Below are positions 18,975 to 27,297 of a DNA stretch of 64,000 bases, piece after piece. A program made the position numbers and the translations under genes. A model generated the notes under the pieces. That model made no database searches, was not told the origin of the DNA, and was given only the letters and a program-made list of their open reading frames with translations. The DNA lies in assembly GCA_965203255.1 (NCBI GenBank), contig OZ241882.1, forward strand, positions 1,054,001-1,118,000, written 5' to 3'. Within the stretch, counting starts at the first letter, position 1, and each line of letters starts with the position of its first letter. This stretch comes from JAPOUP01 sp965203255 (GTDB taxonomy: Bacteria; Pseudomonadota; Alphaproteobacteria; Rhodobacterales; Rhodobacteraceae).

Positions 18975-20146
18975 TCCTCGACCTCGAAATTCTCCAGATG
19001 TCTGTCGGTGATGGAGATTCCAAGTCCAGGGACATCGTCGTCAAGTTGCAGAAACCCGTTCTCGGCTTCCGCATCACCATCGAAAATGTAGTAGAACAAC
19101 TCATTACCCACTTCCACCTCGAAGACCGGGAAGTACTCGCTGATCGGGCAATTCGTGTTGGCCATGGTCAGATGGTAATTGTGCATCTGTCCAGCGTGAG
19201 GAATCACCGGAACCTGAAACGCTTCAGCGATGGCGTTGATCTTCTGTGCCGCTGTAATCCCCCCAACCCGGTTGGTGTCATACTGCAGTACACTCACCGC
19301 GCCCTTTCTGAGCAGATTCGCACAGCCTATGACCGAAAACTCATGCTCACCGCCCGAGATCGGCACGATGTTCATGGAATTGAGTTCGGCATAGCCGCAC
19401 GTATCGTCCGCGATCAGTGGCTCTTCCAGCCAACGCGGCTCATACTTGGCGAGCATGGGAAGCATGCGCTTGGTATAGTCGACATTCCAACCCATGTAGC
19501 ATTCCAGCATGAGGTCGCGGTCATAGCCGATCACCTCTCGCACTGCAGCGACGCGTTTGAGGTTTTCGCGCATCCCCACCATTCCGTCCTTCGGCCCATA
19601 ACCGAAACGGGACTTGAATGCCTGATAACCCTGGGCCACAGCCTGTTCGGCTTCCCTCTGCATCTCCTCGACCGGTCCGGCGTAGAGCTTTGAATAGTAT
19701 ACCGGGATTTTCTCTTTCGTGCGCCCACCAAGCAGCTTGAATACAGGCTTGCCAACGAGTTTGCCCATCAAGTCCCAAACGGCAATGTCGATCGCGCTGA
19801 TTGCCGTCATTCCAATTCCCTTACGGCCCCAGGCGTGGGTGCGCCGATACATCTTCTCCCAGATATACGCGCAATCGAATGGATCCTCTCCGATCACAAG
19901 TGGTGCGTACCAGTCGTCGATGGCCTTCTTGACCACGGTCGGGGCAAGTGCGGCATTGCCAATTCCGATCGTACCGTCCGCGGCCTCGACTTCGCACGTC
20001 AACCATTGATGGAACCGGAAAGACGCCATCGCATCACCCTTCATCCAGAGCGCATCCGACGCATTCGTACAGAAATTTCCGGCAGGTGGTACGGTGGGGC
20101 CCTTCCAGTGCCAAACCCTGGTTCGAATGGAACTGATCTTTGTCAC
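18971..20146 (-). CDS. enolase-superfamily acid-sugar dehydratase (L-rhamnonate dehydratase-like)
   Basis: 391 residues from a GTG with GGAG 8 bp upstream. A mandelate racemase/muconate lactonizing enzyme. The proton-abstracting region is FKSRFGYGPKDG, the metal ligands are in LMLECYMGW, WLEEPL and SGGEHEF, and the catalytic His is in VIPHAGQMHNYH. These features match the RhmD subgroup, which dehydrates L-rhamnonate, L-lyxonate or similar to 2-keto-3-deoxy acids. Four bases separate it from tctA, and it overlaps the lyase gene downstream. Together they suggest uptake, dehydration and cleavage of a hexonate or deoxyhexonate. The exact substrate is inferred. Confidence 0.9.
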   Translation of the reverse strand: MTKISSIRTRVWHWKGPTVPPAGNFCTNASDALWMKGDAMASFRFHQWLTCEVEAADGTIGIGNAALAPTVVKKAIDDWYAPLVIGEDPFDCAYIWEKMYRRTHAWGRKGIGMTAISAIDIAVWDLMGKLVGKPVFKLLGGRTKEKIPVYYSKLYAGPVEEMQREAEQAVAQGYQAFKSRFGYGPKDGMVGMRENLKRVAAVREVIGYDRDLMLECYMGWNVDYTKRMLPMLAKYEPRWLEEPLIADDTCGYAELNSMNIVPISGGEHEFSVIGCANLLRKGAVSVLQYDTNRVGGITAAQKINAIAEAFQVPVIPHAGQMHNYHLTMANTNCPISEYFPVFEVEVGNELFYYIFDGDAEAENGFLQLDDDVPGLGISITDRHLENFEVEE

Positions 20147-20150
20147 GTCG

Positions 20151-21650
20151 TCAATCTCCAGCCATCTTCCACGGTGAGCGTCGCCTGAGAATCAGGTTCC
20201 ATAATGGCTTCCCGAAGAGCGCAAGCGCTGTCAGCACGAAGAAAAGCAGGCTGAGAGGCCGGGTCAGCATAAGCCACCACTGCTCGTCCAGCATGACCAT
20301 GCTTTGGCCAAGTCGCTTCTCCAGCATCCCACCCAGAATGAGGCCAATTGCCAGCGGCACCACCGAGAAACCGTATCGGCGCATGAAATATCCAATAACT
20401 CCAGCTCCGATCGCGATCCAGACATCAAGCATGGATTGTTCGAGCGAATAGGCGCCAACTATCGAAAAGATGAACACCGAAGGCCAGAGAACCGTGACAG
20501 GAACCAACGTGACCCGGGCGAAGAGCTTGGCCCCGAAGAGGCCCACAAAGAAAAACAGGACGTTGACCAACAGCATCGCCCAGAAGATGGTAAAGGCAAA
20601 CTCCGCCTGCTCGGTAAACATCGTTGGTCCCGGACGCAGCCCATGCACCATCAAACCAGCGAGGATCACGGCCGCTGTCGGACTGCCTGGAATACCAAGC
20701 GCAAGCGTGGGAACCATCGCACCGCCTGTCGCCGAATTGTTCGCCGCTTCGGATCCGGCGATTCCCTCGATCGCGCCCTTGCCGAATTCCTCGGGCGTCT
20801 TTGACCAACGCTTCGCCTCGTTATAGCTGATCATCGAAGCAACCGTCGCCCCTTCTGCCGGAAGGATCCCGATGAAAGTGCCGATTCCCGATGATCTAAG
20901 GATCGTGGCGCCGGTTTTCCTGTAATCGGCCAGCGAGGGAAGCTTTATCGCCTTCATTGTGATCCGTTCATGCTTCAAATCCAGGTTCGACGCCTGCACC
21001 AGAAGCTCGGAAATACCAAAGACACCAATCATGACGGGAACGAATCCAATGCCCTCCGACAGTTCGTTGAAACCAAATGTAAAGCGTTCCACAGTCGTCA
21101 GAAGGTCGATCCCAACCGTAGCCAGCAGCACCCCGAACGCACCAGCGACGATGTTCTTTACCCGTGAGCCATCACCAATAGTGGTCAGCATCGAAAGCCC
21201 GAAAACGGTGAGCGCAAAATACTCCGGTGGTGCGAAATTGTATGCTGCACGCGCCATCAGAGGTGCCGCCGCCATGAGGCACACCACGCTGATGATTCCA
21301 CCGATTGTCGAGGAAACCGTCGCCATACCCAGCGCCCGACCTGCCTCACCTCGTTGGGCCATCGGATAACCGTCCAGACAGGTCGTCGCTGAAGCCGACG
21401 TCCCGGGGGTGTTGATCAGAATTGCGGTAATTGCGCCCGCAAAAGTTGCTGAACAATAGATGGTGATAAGGATCGCGATGGCCGGAACCGGATCCATCGT
21501 GATTGTGAATGGCAAAAGCAGCGCCACCCCGGTGGTGGCGTTCAATCCTGGCAACGCGCCCACGAGGACGCCTCCAAGGGTGGCAGCAAATATCAGGACA
21601 AGGAGATTTATGTCCGCCAGGGCGAGAAAGCCCGATGTCAGGGCATCCAC
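20151..21650 (-). CDS. tctA: tripartite tricarboxylate transporter, large permease TctA
   Basis: 499 residues, about 10-12 hydrophobic segments. TctA hallmarks are GALPGLNATTGVALLLPFT near residue 35, ITAILINTPGTSASA, DGYPMAQRGEAGRALG and LGIPGSPTAAVIL. It forms the channel of the TctABC secondary transporter, driven by cation gradients. Four bases separate its stop from the enolase GTG and four bases separate tctB from its start, so this is a tight operon. The substrate is set by TctC; enzymes downstream point to an acid sugar. Confidence 0.95.
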   Translation of the reverse strand: MDALTSGFLALADINLLVLIFAATLGGVLVGALPGLNATTGVALLLPFTITMDPVPAIAILITIYCSATFAGAITAILINTPGTSASATTCLDGYPMAQRGEAGRALGMATVSSTIGGIISVVCLMAAAPLMARAAYNFAPPEYFALTVFGLSMLTTIGDGSRVKNIVAGAFGVLLATVGIDLLTTVERFTFGFNELSEGIGFVPVMIGVFGISELLVQASNLDLKHERITMKAIKLPSLADYRKTGATILRSSGIGTFIGILPAEGATVASMISYNEAKRWSKTPEEFGKGAIEGIAGSEAANNSATGGAMVPTLALGIPGSPTAAVILAGLMVHGLRPGPTMFTEQAEFAFTIFWAMLLVNVLFFFVGLFGAKLFARVTLVPVTVLWPSVFIFSIVGAYSLEQSMLDVWIAIGAGVIGYFMRRYGFSVVPLAIGLILGGMLEKRLGQSMVMLDEQWWLMLTRPLSLLFFVLTALALFGKPLWNLILRRRSPWKMAGD

Positions 21651-21654
21651 TTCG

Positions 21655-22128
21655 TCACCCGTACCAAAGATTGGTCAGTAGACCGCGAGGAAAGCGGATC
21701 TCGAATACAATGTCGAACAGAAGGAACACGGCTAAAGGAACAACAAGACAAACCAGTGTCAGTGCCCACCAGCGACGTTCTCCCCACAGGCTGGAAAGAA
21801 GCAGGCCAAAGACGGCCAATGCAAGGAACAGGTCGAGAGTGGCGAGTACTGGAAAGGCAAGAAGAAGACCAAGTGAGAGATGGACGGCCGACGGAAGAGT
21901 CGACGGCGCAGGGGTGCGGTCCCGTACCATCAGGTATAGCGCCAGCATCGCGATCACCCCTATGACCAGTTGCGGGAAGTCCGCGGGCTGGATGCCTCGC
22001 TTGAGAATTGGCGGAACACGGTCAAAAGTGGTGGTCAGATAATAGGCTACAGCGCAGAAACCGAGGATAACCAAGGGCACGACCCTGTTGGCCACGAACA
22101 ATCGACCGGAAGATTCACTGCCGTGCAT
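21655..22128 (-). CDS. tctB: tripartite tricarboxylate transporter, small permease TctB
   Basis: About 157 residues from the ATG at 22128; an alternative upstream start at 22173 would add 15 residues. Four hydrophobic segments typical of TctB, with FPQLVIGVIAMLALYL and LWGERRWWALTLVCLVVPL. Between tctC and tctA in the same operon. Confidence 0.9.
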   Translation of the reverse strand: MHGSESSGRLFVANRVVPLVILGFCAVAYYLTTTFDRVPPILKRGIQPADFPQLVIGVIAMLALYLMVRDRTPAPSTLPSAVHLSLGLLLAFPVLATLDLFLALAVFGLLLSSLWGERRWWALTLVCLVVPLAVFLLFDIVFEIRFPRGLLTNLWYG

Positions 22129-22199
22129 AGGCCTATCTCGTTCCAGAACGCACGTGCCGCCATATCGGGGCACGCGCGGCCATTAGCGGTCCGGACCTG

Positions 22200-23147
22200 T
22201 CAGTTCTCGATGAAGCCCAGCTCTTTCAGAGCGGCTTCCATATCGGTCACCATAGTCGAGAGTTGGTCACCCCATACTTCAGAACCAGCGACGGAGCTCG
22301 AATCAAGACCAACGGAAACCAGAAAGCCCTGGTAGACACCGTGGTTCATCGCTGCAAGTAGCGCTTCCTCGATCTTCGCTGCCACGTCATCAGGCGTGTC
22401 CCTATGCACAACGAACCCGCGCACGGTCGAGAAGCTCACCGGGATGCCCATCTCCTTCGCCGTGGAGACCTCCGAGAGCGCGGCCATCCGTTCGTCCGCC
22501 AAGACAACGATTGGGCATATGTCGCCGGCGTCGATCTGGGAGGCGGCTTCCGCGAGATTCAGAACCGCCACCTCGACAGCACCGGCGATGAGCTGGGTTG
22601 CCAGTTCGCCACCACCCTCAAATGGCACGATCTTTGGGGTGGCGAGGCCACCCTTCAATGTAAACATGAAGGCTGAAACGTCGTCGATGTTCCCGAGATG
22701 CGTGGTGCCATAGCTTAGGGGATCGTCCTTTTGCGCCGCGACAAAGGCTTCAGCACTTTCATATTCACCACATCGGACCATGAGAATCTGCGGATCATCG
22801 GTACCTCGCGCGATCGGCCGAATGTCGTCCAGCGTCATCTCTGTCTTGCCTTTCGCCAGTTCAGCCGCATGGCCGATGGTGAAAGTCAGAATCGAATAAC
22901 CATCCGCCGGCACATCGAGATAGTAGTCCATGGCTACTGAGCCACCACCGCCGCGCTTGTTGACGACAACCATGTCCTGGCCAAGTACACGCCGGGCCCG
23001 TAGCATCATCATGCGTGCGGTTATGTCGGTGCCGCCGCCTGCTCCAGCATGGGTTACGACCTCGATCGTCTTTGACGGATATTCCTCGGCTACAACTTCG
23101 CCTCCGATGAGAGACGCGGCTGCAGCCATGGCAAGTAGTTTCTTCAT
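22200..23147 (-). CDS. tctC: tripartite tricarboxylate transporter, substrate-binding protein TctC
   Basis: 315 residues, starting MKKLLAMAAAASLIGG after GGAGG (7 bp spacing); upstream frame excluded. A cleavable signal peptide of about 20 residues precedes EEYPSKTIEVVTHAGAGGGT, the typical Bug-family ligand loop, so the protein is periplasmic. Bug receptors bind carboxylates. First gene of the (-) operon with tctB, tctA, enolase, DapA family and PdxA family. A palindrome resembling the GntR operator lies 62-76 bp upstream. Confidence 0.93.
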   Translation of the reverse strand: MKKLLAMAAAASLIGGEVVAEEYPSKTIEVVTHAGAGGGTDITARMMMLRARRVLGQDMVVVNKRGGGGSVAMDYYLDVPADGYSILTFTIGHAAELAKGKTEMTLDDIRPIARGTDDPQILMVRCGEYESAEAFVAAQKDDPLSYGTTHLGNIDDVSAFMFTLKGGLATPKIVPFEGGGELATQLIAGAVEVAVLNLAEAASQIDAGDICPIVVLADERMAALSEVSTAKEMGIPVSFSTVRGFVVHRDTPDDVAAKIEEALLAAMNHGVYQGFLVSVGLDSSSVAGSEVWGDQLSTMVTDMEAALKELGFIEN

Positions 23148-23208
23148 GAGTTCCTCCCAAGATAATGGGGCGCACGTCACCCCAGCGAATCGCATAGCAC
23201 AGAGTCTT

Positions 23209-23223
23209 GGGATTTGGTATCCC
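23209..23223. promoter_or_regulatory. putative GntR operator upstream of tctC (first system)
   Basis: GGGATTTGGTATCCC is an inverted repeat (GGGAT-N5-ATCCC). It matches the site at 25688-25702, read on the opposite strand as GGCATTTGGTATGCC, at 13 of 15 bases, with the two differences placed symmetrically. TTGGTATNCC-type palindromes suit FCD-type GntR regulators. Confidence 0.68.
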
Positions 23224-23431
23224 AGAAATCACTCGCCCAATCCTCTCTGGCAAGGAACTCCAAATCGCTGTGACTCGTACACCGTCATGGGGCACCGCTC
23301 GCTGCGCCTTCCAACCAGGACGGACGGGAAGCGCCGCTGGGGCGGAACCGCAGTTCGTCAACCTGAACGTCAAATGGTCGGCCGAATGCGTTTCCTGTCG
23401 GATTCTCTCCTCGTGGCCAGGCGGGATCCGA

Positions 23432-24922
23432 TCAGGGCACCTGTATCGCTCTCGGAAGGATATCGTTCTCAAGCAATATGTCCGCATCCCTGTGACTTAT
23501 GAAATTCGGCGGAGGCCAAGGCATCTCAAGATCCCAGTCATCGCCCGTCGCGACCATGTGGTCCTTTACCCGACTGTCGAGTCCAAGCTGGATTTCCGCG
23601 TAAGCCGGGTCGTCAACGAGATTGTACCGCTCCAGCGGATCATTCAACTGGTCAAACAGAAGGACGGCCCTGTCCTGTTTGCGAACATAGAGCCAGTCCC
23701 TGGTTCTGATCCCTCGCTCCGGCTTCGGATGCCGCTGGCCACGGGTGCCCCCTGATTGTTTCATCAACTGATATGCCACGGCGTCACGCATCGGAGTGTC
23801 GTTCTCCAGCACTGGTAGAAAGCTCTCCCCCTGCATCCCACCGGGACCTTCCAACCCAAGGATTTCAAGAAGCGTTGGCATGGTGTCCACTGCGATGTCC
23901 ACCAAGGACCTTACCCGCCGCGACGCTCCGAAACGCATCGGATGCCTGATAAGAAACGGCACATGCGAGGCGGCCCTGTAGCCGCATCTCTTCCACCCGC
24001 AGAAACGTCCATGACTCCCGAGCATGTCACCATGATCGGAAAGAAAGACGACGATGGTGCTCTCCAGGACACCGCGACCTTCCAACCAATTTAGCAGAAT
24101 CCCAACATTATGATCAATGTTGGAGATCATCGCGTAGTATTCGGCCGTGAACTGGCGGATCTCCTCCTCCGTCTCAACTTCACCTGGCCGCTTTCCAGGG
24201 AACCTACTCCTCTCCATCAGACTGAAATCGCCTTCATGGTCGTCGCGCACCTGCTCTTCGACAAAGGTACGCTGGGCGGCGGGATCCGGCGTGCCCTCCG
24301 GAAGCGCGATCCTCTTCGGATCATACATGCGCTTCAGATAGTTCGGCATCTTCATGGGATAATGTGGCGGGCCGTAGCATAGAAAGGTGAAGAAGGGCCG
24401 GTTTCCAGCGTCAAGTACCGACGCCATGTGCTCGATCGCATGGTCGGTCTGAAAATCCGGTTCGTATCTCCTGCAGTGGTAAGGCTGGTCAGTGTCGCGA
24501 TAGTAGACCGCATCCATGTAGGAATGACCGCGGTTGTAGCCGACAAAGTGCTGAAACCCCAGACGGTGGGGTCCGGGAGGGACGAACCCGGGTTTCGGCC
24601 CACCGAAGAGGTGCCATTTTCCGATATAGCCGGTCCGGTATCCCGCATCGTTCAGAATTGGGGCGAGCGTCGGCTGCCTGTCCGGGTCGATCGGAAAGTG
24701 GTTCGAGTACACGCCGGTGGCGTGGGCGTATCTGCCGGTCAGGAACGACGCACGGAAAGGGGTGCAAAGTGGATAGCTCACAAAGGCGTTTTCGAACATC
24801 ACGCCTTCTTCCGCCATCCTGTCAAGATAGGGCGTCCTGACATCTGGATTACCTGAACAGCCCATGCAGTCGTAACGCATCTGGTCAGCGTAGATGATCA
24901 GGACGTTTGGTCTGACTGTCAT
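23432..24922 (-). CDS. type I (S1) sulfatase, cytoplasmic
   Basis: 496 residues. The formylglycine Cys is residue 53 in LCTPFRASFLTGR. Metal and sulfate residues are suggested by YADQMRYD, GKWHLFGG and SDHGDMLGSHG. The N-terminus begins directly with the catalytic domain and has no signal peptide. Its ATG overlaps the gntR stop (ATGA), so the regulator and sulfatase are co-transcribed. Substrate unknown; likely a sulfated compound taken up by the adjacent Tct systems. Confidence 0.93.
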   Translation of the reverse strand: MTVRPNVLIIYADQMRYDCMGCSGNPDVRTPYLDRMAEEGVMFENAFVSYPLCTPFRASFLTGRYAHATGVYSNHFPIDPDRQPTLAPILNDAGYRTGYIGKWHLFGGPKPGFVPPGPHRLGFQHFVGYNRGHSYMDAVYYRDTDQPYHCRRYEPDFQTDHAIEHMASVLDAGNRPFFTFLCYGPPHYPMKMPNYLKRMYDPKRIALPEGTPDPAAQRTFVEEQVRDDHEGDFSLMERSRFPGKRPGEVETEEEIRQFTAEYYAMISNIDHNVGILLNWLEGRGVLESTIVVFLSDHGDMLGSHGRFCGWKRCGYRAASHVPFLIRHPMRFGASRRVRSLVDIAVDTMPTLLEILGLEGPGGMQGESFLPVLENDTPMRDAVAYQLMKQSGGTRGQRHPKPERGIRTRDWLYVRKQDRAVLLFDQLNDPLERYNLVDDPAYAEIQLGLDSRVKDHMVATGDDWDLEMPWPPPNFISHRDADILLENDILPRAIQVP

Positions 24923-25632
24923 TCCACTGCCGAGCCCTCACGCTCGTTCCTTGCGGCCCTAATATTGCTGACGGCGTTCTCCAGATGGCTTCTGAGCGCT
25001 ATCGACGCCCGAACGGGATCCCGCGCGAGAAGTGCGTCCACAATGTCCTTATGCATTTTCGCCTTATGGTCCCGATTGGCCCGGCGTTGCGAAGAAATGA
25101 ACCGAGCGCGCCACAGGCGCGCGTTGTATTGATTGTGGGTCTCGACCAACGGGGGATTGTGCGCCGCCGCCACGATCGCACTGTGGAACGCCATATCGAT
25201 ACGGAACAATTCGAGGCGATGGGTATCTTCAGCACCTTCGACCATCCGAATGTGGAGAGCTTCGACTTCTGACAGATCCTCGTCGGTGGCTCTGGAGCAG
25301 GCCAGTTCCCCAGCTAGACCCTCAAGCGCCCCCTGAATGGCAAGCCAGTGCGCCAAGGTCGTCATCGACGGGTCTGCAATCCGTGGACGTCGCGTCGGCG
25401 TGTACTCGACCAGGCCTTCGGTCTCAAGTTGCCGGATGGCTTCCCTTATCGGTGTCCTGCTTATTCCCAGAAGTTTCGAAAGGTCCCGCTCGTTGATCGG
25501 ATATAACGGAGGCAGCTTTTCCAGCAAAATGAGCTCACGCAGCCGGCCAGCCGCCTCCTCGGCAAAGCTCGAGCGCTGAAGTGGCTCAAGGTCGTTCTCA
25601 ATGAGATCTCTGAGTGAGAAGCTTTGCCGCAT
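24919..25632 (-). CDS. GntR family regulator (FadR/FCD type)
   Basis: About 237 residues from the ATG at 25632; a GTG at 25650 is an alternative. The longer frame starting at 25692 begins inside the operator palindrome and is unlikely. The N-terminal winged helix (RDLSKLLGISRTPIREAIRQ, then LETEGLVEY) is followed by an FCD effector domain with candidate metal ligands (FRIDMAFHSAI, HKDIVDALL, LRSHLENAV). Divergent from the second tct operon and co-operonic with a sulfatase, so it probably senses the transported acid or a breakdown product. Confidence 0.92.
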   Translation of the reverse strand: MRQSFSLRDLIENDLEPLQRSSFAEEAAGRLRELILLEKLPPLYPINERDLSKLLGISRTPIREAIRQLETEGLVEYTPTRRPRIADPSMTTLAHWLAIQGALEGLAGELACSRATDEDLSEVEALHIRMVEGAEDTHRLELFRIDMAFHSAIVAAAHNPPLVETHNQYNARLWRARFISSQRRANRDHKAKMHKDIVDALLARDPVRASIALRSHLENAVSNIRAARNEREGSAVE

Positions 25633-25687
25633 GCCTTCTTTCGTACTCACCAACCAGCGAGCCTTCCACCTTGATTTTCGTTGATTT

Positions 25688-25702
25688 GGCATACCAAATG
25701 CC
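25688..25702. promoter_or_regulatory. putative GntR operator in the gntR/tctC divergent promoter
   Basis: GGCATACCAAATGCC is an inverted repeat (GGCAT-N5-ATGCC). It lies about 56 bp before the gntR start and 86 bp before the divergent tctC. The same core, reversed, occurs in front of the other tctC at 23209-23223. This placement would let one regulator control both transport operons and itself. Confidence 0.7.
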
Positions 25703-25787
25703 GTATACTGTTTGCAATGAAAATTGGCTTCCCGAAGAAGATTCTTTCAATGCCACACAATGCGGAAGCCCTTATGAGGAGAGAACC

Positions 25788-26747
25788 ATGTTTGGATTCA
25801 AGAAGTTGGCACGACTTGGTGCCGCAGCTACCCTGTCAGTGGCGCTGATTCCCGGACTAGGTGGTGCGCAGGAATTTCCCAATGGCCCGATCGAGGTCAT
25901 CAACAACTCAAAACCAGGAGGAGGTTCCGACATCTTCCTGCGCTTTGCGACGGAAAAGGCGGCTGACATTCTCGGCACCGAGTTCATTCACATCTCGAAG
26001 ACCGGCGGTGTCTCGACCAACACCCTCAAATATGTCGACGGCAAGCCCCGTGACGGACATACTCTCGTCATCGTCAACGCAGGCACCGCATTGACAATGA
26101 TGCGTGGCACTGTTGACCTGACCAAGGAAGATATCGTCCCCTTGGTTCGCGGAACCATCGACCCCGAATTCGTGGTCGTGAAGGCGGGACGGTTTGATGA
26201 TGCCGCGGACTTCATTGCCTTCGCGAGAAACAACTCGATCAAGCAGGCCGGCACCAAGGTCGGCGGCAACCCGCATGTCAGCGCCCTGATTTTCCGCAAT
26301 GCGGTGGGGATGACGGAGCAGGTTTACGTGCCATTCGAGAAGTCTGACGAGATCGTGATCAACGTCATCAATGGCAACGTTGATGTCGCGCTTCTGAACT
26401 ATGATGAATTCGTGGCGCAGGCCGACGCAGGCGAGGTTGAGGCCCTGGCCATCCTGACGCCAGAACGGTCTTCCAATTCCCCGGACATCCCGACGGGTCA
26501 CGAAGTCGGCTTTCCGGTCGACATTTCGGTGGTTCGAGGAATCGGCGTCATGTCCGGCACCCCTGAGGCCGTGATTCAGAAGCTTGAGACGGCGCTGCTC
26601 GAATCAATGAACTCGCAAGGCTATCTGGATTACCTCGCCGGCTCAGGCCAGACCGCCGCAAGCATTGCGGGACGTGAGGAATTCGGTGCCCAGTTCGAAG
26701 CCATGTATGAAGGCTATCAGGCTGTTGCTGCCGACCTCCTGAACTAG
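25788..26747 (+). CDS. tctC: tripartite tricarboxylate transporter, substrate-binding protein TctC (second system)
   Basis: 319 residues from the ATG preceded by GAGGAGAG. A signal peptide (GAAATLSVALIPGLGGAQ) precedes the mature Bug-type protein, with NNSKPGGGSDIFLRF as the ligand loop and GDPxxx-like segments later. Divergent from gntR and first in an operon with tctB, tctA, a PdxA-family gene and a choline-sulfatase-like gene. The protein is only moderately like the first TctC, so it may bind a related rather than identical acid. Confidence 0.93.
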   Translation: MFGFKKLARLGAAATLSVALIPGLGGAQEFPNGPIEVINNSKPGGGSDIFLRFATEKAADILGTEFIHISKTGGVSTNTLKYVDGKPRDGHTLVIVNAGTALTMMRGTVDLTKEDIVPLVRGTIDPEFVVVKAGRFDDAADFIAFARNNSIKQAGTKVGGNPHVSALIFRNAVGMTEQVYVPFEKSDEIVINVINGNVDVALLNYDEFVAQADAGEVEALAILTPERSSNSPDIPTGHEVGFPVDISVVRGIGVMSGTPEAVIQKLETALLESMNSQGYLDYLAGSGQTAASIAGREEFGAQFEAMYEGYQAVAADLLN

Positions 26748-26776
26748 GGCGACCAACCTGGAGGGCGGCTCCGACC

Positions 26777-27286
26777 GTGGTCCGTCCTCAACTTCCGGAA
26801 TCTGAAGCCAGGGCCGTAGCGATGCCAGACAGGCGCGACTTTGACCGCAGGAGTTTGGCCGAGGCCGGCGCGATCATGATTTTCGCGGCCGCTATGTTCG
26901 GGGTAACCTTCACATTCGACGCTGTCCCGGAAATCCTCGCCCAAGGCATTCAGCCCACGGTGTTTCCACGCATTGTGCTGGCGATCATTTTCGGGCTGGC
27001 CGTCCTGCAGTTCCGGAATGCGTTGAGGTTCCGTCCCGAAGCCGCCATCAGACACGTGCGCACAAAGGGCGTTCCGGCGATCGTGTTCACGACGTCAGCT
27101 GCGCTGGTCTGCTTCTTTGTCCTGATGCCGATGATCGGCACCTTCCCCACCCTCATCCTGTTTTGTCCCACCCTGGCCATTCTTTGGGGAGAACGCAGGT
27201 GGACCTTGATGGCCGTGAGCTTTGCCGCCTTCATCGGATTCGTTTACCTGCTGTTCCGTGTTGCCATGAACGTGCCGCTGCCCTGA
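26777..27286 (+). CDS. tctB: tripartite tricarboxylate transporter, small permease TctB (second system)
   Basis: 169 residues from a GTG preceded by GAGGGCGG; the ATG at 26822 is an alternative (154 residues). Four hydrophobic segments, with FPRIVLAIIFGLAVLQF and LWGERRWTLMAVSFAAF, closely parallel TctB of the first system. Eleven bases before tctA. Confidence 0.9.
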   Translation: MVRPQLPESEARAVAMPDRRDFDRRSLAEAGAIMIFAAAMFGVTFTFDAVPEILAQGIQPTVFPRIVLAIIFGLAVLQFRNALRFRPEAAIRHVRTKGVPAIVFTTSAALVCFFVLMPMIGTFPTLILFCPTLAILWGERRWTLMAVSFAAFIGFVYLLFRVAMNVPLP

Positions 27287-27297
27287 GGTCTCGTGCC

